Positions 40,429 to 44,768 of a stretch of DNA of 44,768 nt are shown here, piece after piece. This DNA is from Phycisphaerales bacterium (GTDB lineage: Bacteria > Planctomycetota > Phycisphaerae > Phycisphaerales > SM1A02), in NCBI GenBank assembly GCA_014237965.1, contig JABABZ010000001.1:6058-50825 (forward strand), written 5' to 3'. Below the pieces are notes generated by a model. That model did no database searches. It was not told where the DNA came from and was given only the letters and a program-made list of their open reading frames with translations. The translations under genes were made by a program, and so were the position numbers. Position 1 is the first letter of the stretch, and every line of letters starts with the position of its first letter.

Positions 40429-41256
40429 ATGGCAACCGTATTCGTCTCAGATCGCCGACCGGCCACCCGCCGTGCCGACCGAAGTCCTCGAGTTCCCTCC
40501 AAGGGATTCCGGAGGCATCTTCGGTCCGTCCGGCTCGCCGGTCTCATCCTGCTTGCCGGCTCGTTCGGCTGCAAGACGGAGCCTGATCGGCTGTCAGGGC
40601 CTTCCGCCCCGGCGGCGCCCTACGCGGCCGTCTTGATGGTCGCACCGTTCACCAATGAGTCCGGCGTGGACATGAGGCCGGATCTCCGGGCATCGGTTTC
40701 CGACAAACTGGTCACCTCGCTCAACGCAGTCGATGGGTGGCAGGCCGTTCCGCTCAACCGCACGCTTCAGGCGATGCAACAACTCGGATTGGGTGAAATC
40801 CGATCCGTCGATGAGGCTCGAGCCGTTCTGCAGGCCGTGGGAGCCGATGGAATCATCGTGGGAACCATCACCGCATGGGATCCTTACGATCCGCCGACCT
40901 TCGGTGCGAACATTCTGCTCGTGGCCGATGAAGCGGAACTCCAGTCCTCCTTCGAATCCAGACGTCTCACCGGCCGCACCGGCGATGGGATGACTCTGGA
41001 GTCACAGTCGCCTCGGACACTCACCGACGTCGTCGGTGACTACGACGCGACCAGGCACGACGTCCGCCAGCATGCTCGCGACTACGCACGGAGCCACAGT
41101 GACGTCACGGGAGGGTTCGATCCTCCGGAGCGGTACTACTTGATGGTCTTCGATCGCTGGCTCGATTTCGCGGCTGACCAGCTGGTCGACGCCATGGTCT
41201 CGAAGGAACAAGCACGGGTCTCGCGGGTTGACGCGAGTCGATCTTCGACTCGGTGA
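40429..41256 (+). CDS. Predicted lipoprotein, FlgO/CsgG-like fold possible
   Basis: The 275-residue product has a basic N-terminal region and a hydrophobic stretch ending GSFGC (Cys48), an imperfect lipobox. The next ~110 residues (AAVLMVAPFTNESGVDMRPDLRAS, then LVTSLNAVDGWQAVPLNRTLQAMQQ and AVGADGIIVGTITAWDPY) follow the pattern of FlgO, LpoB and CsgG-type envelope lipoproteins, where a Rossmann-like domain binds a partner. The C-terminal third is charged and unassigned. The ATG at 40429 has GCAGGAT five bases upstream. The open frame begins at 40141, but its early part lies in the hairpin region of the preceding gene and is unlikely to be coding. Confidence 0.8.
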   Translation: MATVFVSDRRPATRRADRSPRVPSKGFRRHLRSVRLAGLILLAGSFGCKTEPDRLSGPSAPAAPYAAVLMVAPFTNESGVDMRPDLRASVSDKLVTSLNAVDGWQAVPLNRTLQAMQQLGLGEIRSVDEARAVLQAVGADGIIVGTITAWDPYDPPTFGANILLVADEAELQSSFESRRLTGRTGDGMTLESQSPRTLTDVVGDYDATRHDVRQHARDYARSHSDVTGGFDPPERYYLMVFDRWLDFAADQLVDAMVSKEQARVSRVDASRSSTR

Positions 41257-41278
41257 TTCCACGGCAAACCCCCTTGAA

Positions 41279-41312
41279 CGACCGAGCCACAAAATGAGCG
41301 GTCGGCTTTTTT
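41279..41312 (+). terminator. Rho-independent terminator of the lipoprotein gene
   Basis: CGACCG (41279-41284) pairs with CGGTCG (41299-41304) around a 14-base loop, followed by GC and six T residues (41307-41312). The short stem is offset by the good T-run. Confidence 0.65.
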
Positions 41313-41401
41313 CTACGTGGGTCCGACCGCCGGAAACCGCCTTTTGAGGACGGCAGCGGGGGTGCCATCGAGACGATCACGGATTTTTTCAGAAGTCCGG
41401 T

Positions 41402-41425
41402 AAGGGGACTGAACCCAGCCCCCTT
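41402..41425 (+). repeat. Stem-loop in the leader of xerC
   Basis: AAGGGGACTG (41402-41411) pairs with CAGCCCCCTT (41416-41425) with one mismatch and an AACC loop. It lies 130 bases upstream of the recombinase ATG. Its role is unclear; it may be a second terminator stem or a leader element. Confidence 0.35.
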
Positions 41426-41554
41426 CCGCGTCGATATCGGAACGGCGAGATTCGGGTTCTTCAGCCTCACGGAGGAGGCGGGGACTCGGCGAATTTCATG
41501 AGGCACGGGTCGATTCCCAGGCGAATCACCCATTCAGACTGAGGCCCGAACGAC

Positions 41555-42559
41555 ATGAGCAACCCACTTCCCCTTGTCCAGCAGTTCCTCGATTACCTGG
41601 TGGACGAACGGCACTTCAGCCCGTACACCGCTCGCTGCTACGGACTCGATCTCCGTCAGTACGGCGAATTCCTCGGTGAGGACTTCGGCGTTGATGTTTC
41701 GGTCGATGCCGAGGTCGCCAGTCTGGCCGCTCGCCAGCAGGATTCGAAGTCGCCAGAGGACACCAAGACCGTGACCGGTCTGATGCTCGCCGCCGACGTC
41801 GAGAGAATCCGGGGCTTCCTTGGTTGGATGGCCGATCGGGACTACTCCGCGGCGACCACGGCCCGAAAGATCGCCACGCTGCGTTCCTTCCACAAGTGGA
41901 TGGAGAAGCGAGGTCTTATCGGGCAGAATCCCATGCTTGCGGTCCGAACGCCCAAGCAGGCCAAGCGACTTCCCAAGGCGGTCTCCGTCGAACAGATCGA
42001 GCAGCTTCTGGCCGCGCCCGACGACACCGCCCTTCTCGGGGCTCGCGATCGAGCGATTCTCGAGACGCTCTACTCGACCGGTATCCGCGTGAGCGAGGTG
42101 GTTGGAATCAACCGAGGTGATCTCGACGACTCCGGTGAGGCCATCCTGATTCGTGGAAAGGGCCGCCGGGAACGCGTCGTCCCTCTCGGATCACACGCGC
42201 TGGCCGCACTTCGCCATTACGTGAGCCGCCACAACTCGGAACTCGCCGAGGCGGGGATGAAGGCGGGAGCCGATTCGCCTCTCTTCGTCAACAAGCATGG
42301 CGGCCGTTTGAGCAGTCGATCGGTTCGTCGGAAGGTCACCAAGTATCTCGAGCAGGTCGGGCTCGATCCCGAGATCAGCCCGCACACCATCCGGCACAGC
42401 TTCGCCACGCATCTCCTGGACAACGGCGCAGATCTTCGGTCCGTGCAGGAGTTGCTCGGTCATCAGTCGCTCTCGAGCACGCAGGTCTACACGCACCTCT
42501 CGAGTCGCCGAGTCCGAGACTCGTACGACAAGGCTCATCCCCGAGCGGAAGCCGGCTGA
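41555..42559 (+). CDS. xerC: Tyrosine recombinase XerC/XerD
   Basis: The 334-residue product is a Xer-type tyrosine recombinase that resolves chromosome dimers at dif. The N-terminal SAM-like domain (VQQFLDYLVDERHFSPYTARCY) precedes a catalytic domain with all active-site residues: Arg178 (GIRVSE), Lys202 (RGKGRRE), His277 and Arg280 (SPHTIRHSFATHLL), His303 (LGHQSL) and Tyr312 (VYTHLS). An insertion of about 25 residues near 50-80 makes it longer than the ~300 of E. coli XerC and XerD. Sequence alone does not separate XerC from XerD here. There are no adjacent phage genes or attachment sites, which argues for the housekeeping enzyme rather than an integrase. Confidence 0.94.
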   Translation: MSNPLPLVQQFLDYLVDERHFSPYTARCYGLDLRQYGEFLGEDFGVDVSVDAEVASLAARQQDSKSPEDTKTVTGLMLAADVERIRGFLGWMADRDYSAATTARKIATLRSFHKWMEKRGLIGQNPMLAVRTPKQAKRLPKAVSVEQIEQLLAAPDDTALLGARDRAILETLYSTGIRVSEVVGINRGDLDDSGEAILIRGKGRRERVVPLGSHALAALRHYVSRHNSELAEAGMKAGADSPLFVNKHGGRLSSRSVRRKVTKYLEQVGLDPEISPHTIRHSFATHLLDNGADLRSVQELLGHQSLSSTQVYTHLSSRRVRDSYDKAHPRAEAG

Positions 42560-42608
42560 CCCACGCTCGACCGGCCGGAGAGCCGATCGACATCACGAAG
42601 AACGTCCT

Positions 42609-42639
42609 GACGCCCCGTGAATCTCATTCACGGGGCGTC
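42609..42639. terminator. Bidirectional terminator hairpin between xerC and the membrane-protein gene
   Basis: A perfect 13-bp stem (42609-42621 with 42627-42639) and a five-base loop lie between two convergent genes. A modest GTTG sequence follows on the plus side. The stem is strong enough to serve both directions. Confidence 0.8.
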
Positions 42640-42659
42640 GTTGCGAACAGGGGTGTTGG

Positions 42660-43409
42660 TCAGGCGATCAGCACTCCGGCGAAGAGTTGCTCCTGCCGCC
42701 ACTGCATGCTTTCGGAACCTCGCTGTCGGATCGCACGCGGGAGCGCGAGATGAATCCTGACAGGGTCGGTCAACTCGACTTCGTCCGAGGTCTCATGAAC
42801 TCCAAGTCTGAAAGCGGCGCCGGCCCAGTCCACTCGGACCGTCCCGCACGGCATTCCCTCGTGGCTGCGAAGTCGTCCGCCGTGGCTTCTCGGATACCGA
42901 CTGGTCGCGGCGAGCTCGAGATCGACGACCTCGCCGCGGAGGTTCGCAGGCACGCGGATCGGCTGATGAATGACGCCGAAGTCACCACCCCCGCAGGTGA
43001 ATGCGATGTGGATGTCTTCGCCGCCATGGCGAACGGAGAAGCAATCACCCGTCGGGCGAAGGTGCACCACGGCGTGTGCGGGATTCTCAAATCGATTCTG
43101 ATAGTAGAGGCGGAGTTCAGCGGCGCCGCTCGAGTCGAGTCGCACCAGCGGCATGAAGCACACGCCGTCCGCCTCGTAGTAGATCGTCCCCACGGCTTCG
43201 GCGAGTTGATCCTGCAAGCGATCCGTGAACCAGAGCGCTCGAACCAGGAATCCGCCCAGACCGAGTACGAGGGTCAGGCTGATCACGCGCTGCGTCCAGA
43301 TTCCGCCGTCACCCTGTCCGATCGGACCGGAGGCCATCCAGGCGATGCTTGCCCAGATCGTGACCACAGCGAAAATCAGGACGAGTACGAAATTCCGTTT
43401 CTCATGCAT
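42660..43409 (-). CDS. Membrane protein of unknown function
   Basis: The 249-residue product has two transmembrane segments near the N-terminus (about residues 7-27 and 41-61). A soluble, beta-rich domain follows (LRLYYQNRFENPAHAVVHLRP, FSVRHGGEDIHIAFTCGGGDF, IRVPANLRGEVVDLELAATSRYP). This could be an immunoglobulin-like or arrestin-like fold, but I recognise no family. A strong ribosome site (GAGGAGG, seven bases before the ATG at 43409) supports the start. An inverted repeat 40 bases upstream may be an operator. The stop lies 21 bases from the shared terminator hairpin. Confidence 0.78.
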   Translation of the reverse strand: MHEKRNFVLVLIFAVVTIWASIAWMASGPIGQGDGGIWTQRVISLTLVLGLGGFLVRALWFTDRLQDQLAEAVGTIYYEADGVCFMPLVRLDSSGAAELRLYYQNRFENPAHAVVHLRPTGDCFSVRHGGEDIHIAFTCGGGDFGVIHQPIRVPANLRGEVVDLELAATSRYPRSHGGRLRSHEGMPCGTVRVDWAGAAFRLGVHETSDEVELTDPVRIHLALPRAIRQRGSESMQWRQEQLFAGVLIA

Positions 43410-43448
43410 GACCGCCTCCTCTTCGGAGAGCCAGATGCTCGGGGTCGA

Positions 43449-43466
43449 TCAGGTCCAGGGACCTGA
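43449..43466. promoter_or_regulatory. Operator-like dyad upstream of the membrane-protein gene
   Basis: TCAGGTCC-AG-GGACCTGA has perfect 8-bp arms and a two-base spacer. It is centred about 48 bases upstream of the minus-strand ATG at 43409, a typical place for a dimeric repressor. Confidence 0.45.
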
Positions 43467-43654
43467 CGGGCACCGTGCATGGCCGGTCGTCGCGGAACGC
43501 GGGCGAAGTGGAACGGAAGGGACTTCGTCTTAGAGGTCTCGAAGATCGAGAGTCGATTCAAGACCGGCGCGAACCGTGGCGCGACCTCACATCGGTCGTG
43601 ACCTCGAAACGCCGTACTCTCCTCTGTGGGGTGTGTTGATACGAGATCCGCGCC

Positions 43655-43675
43655 GCGACACATGTCGCGACACAA
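43655..43675. promoter_or_regulatory. Dyad plus direct repeat in the divergent region
   Basis: CGCGACA-CA-TGTCGCG (43655-43670) is an inverted repeat with 7-bp arms. The octamer GCGACACA also occurs twice in direct orientation at 43656-43663 and 43668-43675, a 12-base period. Such a layout could bind a regulator cooperatively. Confidence 0.4.
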
Positions 43676-43983
43676 TCAGAGAATCTGGAGATCAACGGGT
43701 TCTCGGAAAACCATCGAGACCCGGGAAGTGCGAGCCTGTCGGCGAACGGGGCATCGAGTTCGAGGTATCGACTCGTCTCGGCCATCGGCATTCGCCAGCA
43801 CCATTCCGGACAGAGGAAGCGTACCGCGCGATCGGAACGTGTCCCGGCTCGGGAAGGGATTTCACGAAGTATCTTTTGCTTCGGCGGCACCGCGCGGCAG
43901 TGCGGTACGATCGGCCGACAGGGCGGAACCGGCGTTCTTCCCGCCCGCTGTTTTTCGAGCGTTCAACCGCTCACGGAGTCCGA

Positions 43984-44768
43984 ATGGTGATCGACTCAGG
44001 CAACCTCAAAGAGCCTTGGCGGGTGTTGGAGGGGGATTGTGGCACGGTCCTCGACGAGATTCCCACTGGAGCCGTCGATCTGGTCTATGCCGATCCGCCC
44101 TTTGCGACCAATCAAGTCCAGAAGGGGCGATCGGACGACCTGGCATATGACGACCGGTGGCCTGATCTTGACTCGTATCTGGGATTCATGCGGGAACGCC
44201 TTGAAGGGCTGCACCGGGTTCTGGCTCCGGACGGAGCCATTCTGCTGCACGTCGACTGGCGGACGTCGCACCACCTGCGGGTGCTGCTCGATGAGATCTT
44301 CGGCCCGGATCGTTTCGTGAATCACCTCGTCTGGCAGTACGGCCTGGGCGGTTCGAGCCCGAGTCGATTCGCGCGAAAGCACGATGACATCCTCTACTAC
44401 GCCCGTGGCGAGAAGCGGTGGTTCGAGCCTCCATTGGTACCCGCGACAAGTCGCCGGATGGCTGGAATGATGAAGAAGGCGACCGACGTGATCGCGATTC
44501 CGGCGATCAACAACATGGCGTCGGAACGAACGGGCTGGCCGACTCAGAAACCTCTGGCACTTCTGGAGTTTCTGGTGGGCGCCTGTCTGAAGCCCGGGGG
44601 AACGGTCCTCGATCCATTCTGTGGGAGCGGAACGACCCTGGTGGCCGCGGTTCGGCTCGGCCGACGAGCGATCGGGATCGACCGGCATCCCGAGGCGATT
44701 CGCATCCCCGAGCAGCGTCTTTCCGAAATGGAGGACCCGCTCGTCCCGTCCGGGGGTCGAGCCGAGGG
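43984..44768 (+). CDS. Site-specific DNA methyltransferase, beta-class (partial, cut by window end)
   Basis: The first 261 residues are visible; the frame is open at the window end. Motif IV, YADPPF (Asp37-Phe40), comes first. Motif I, DPFCGSGTTL (210-219), is near the end, preceded by WPTQKPLALLE (motif X). This order defines beta-class amino-methyltransferases, which make N6-methyladenine or N4-methylcytosine; DPPF does not decide between them. A middle region (residues 41-180) would hold part of the target-recognition domain. The ATG at 43984 has CGGAG seven bases upstream. No restriction endonuclease lies upstream, so if none follows beyond the edge it is an orphan enzyme like CcrM. It heads a divergent region with operator-like sites. 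Confidence 0.9.
   Translation, partial: MVIDSGNLKEPWRVLEGDCGTVLDEIPTGAVDLVYADPPFATNQVQKGRSDDLAYDDRWPDLDSYLGFMRERLEGLHRVLAPDGAILLHVDWRTSHHLRVLLDEIFGPDRFVNHLVWQYGLGGSSPSRFARKHDDILYYARGEKRWFEPPLVPATSRRMAGMMKKATDVIAIPAINNMASERTGWPTQKPLALLEFLVGACLKPGGTVLDPFCGSGTTLVAAVRLGRRAIGIDRHPEAIRIPEQRLSEMEDPLVPSGGRAE

Larger units (their letters stand above)
43410..43983. other. 574-bp divergent intergenic region with two operator-like dyads
   Basis: I see no convincing gene here; frames at 43558-43890 (minus) and 43626-44150 (plus) lack ribosome sites or overlap the methyltransferase in another frame. Two dyads stand out: an 18-base one at 43449-43466 and one at 43655-43670 that is also part of a direct repeat. 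A TACGAT box at 43906-43911 may be the -10 of the methyltransferase gene. Confidence 0.5.

Noticed and set aside
41555-42559. Recombinase as a sign of a mobile element
   Set aside because: Full Xer-type features, no flanking repeats, tRNA attachment site, excisionase or phage genes; it looks like the housekeeping enzyme.
43558-43890. 110-codon minus-strand frame in the large divergent gap, and the plus frame 43626-44150
   Set aside because: The first has a GTG start with no ribosome site and no coding character; the second overlaps the methyltransferase in the wrong frame.
1-44768. CRISPR arrays, rRNA genes, insertion sequences, replication origin
   Set aside because: No spaced direct-repeat array, rRNA-like sequence, transposase frame or cluster of DnaA-box-like sites was seen on reading both strands.

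Overview
The window looks like a chromosomal segment of a planctomycete, most likely of the marine Phycisphaerae type. This rests on high GC content, an N-terminal CGYDL-type zinc ribbon on a membrane protein, dockerin-like DGxVDGxDLG repeats, lysine synthesis through DapL, a formylglycine-type sulfatase and several outer-membrane porins. The assignment is an inference from gene content; no rRNA or other phylogenetic marker is present. I see no IS element, prophage, CRISPR array or plasmid function. About 33 protein genes and one tRNA-Lys are supported.

Layout. 0-3.3 kb: nuoH, a 69-aa membrane-type protein and radA. 3.3-8.7 kb: three paralogous porins in tandem, each closed by its own hairpin terminator. 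8.7-16 kb: purL (with a fused, duplicated PurS-like region) overlapping purQ, then a zinc-ribbon membrane protein, nfo, a TPR lipoprotein and queF. 16-20.6 kb (minus strand): a large secreted protein built from two copies of one ~400-residue unit, preceded by a secreted esterase. 20.8-23.8 kb: a lipoprotein, rlmE, and a gene pair behind a well-formed sigma-54 promoter (a four-repeat dockerin-like calcium-binding protein without a Sec signal, and an 87-aa partner). 23.9-27.5 kb (minus): dapL, a lipid or rRNA-type methyltransferase, an M42 aminopeptidase and a 106-aa protein. 27.7-33.4 kb: a translationally coupled set of tricorn-like protease, DUF4174 protein and sulfatase. 33.4-38.2 kb (minus): DinB-like protein, SWIM zinc-finger protein and SNF2 helicase. 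38.3-44.8 kb: tRNA-Lys, a TolB-like lipoprotein, a second lipoprotein, XerC/D recombinase, a membrane protein (minus), and a DNA methyltransferase cut by the window end.

How the genes work together. Housekeeping functions (complex I, purine synthesis, DNA repair by RadA and Nfo, queuosine, lysine/peptidoglycan precursor, rRNA methylation, chromosome dimer resolution) are interspersed with envelope and degradative functions: porins, secreted esterase, tricorn-like protease, M42 peptidase, sulfatase and lipoproteins. Such a mix would suit an aquatic heterotroph feeding on polymers.

The most unusual items are the sigma-54 driven dockerin-like pair, the internally duplicated secreted protein, likely leaderless promoters with TANNNT -10 boxes ahead of radA and purL, and a possible ATT start codon on the SNF2 helicase of the SWIM-SNF2 pair.
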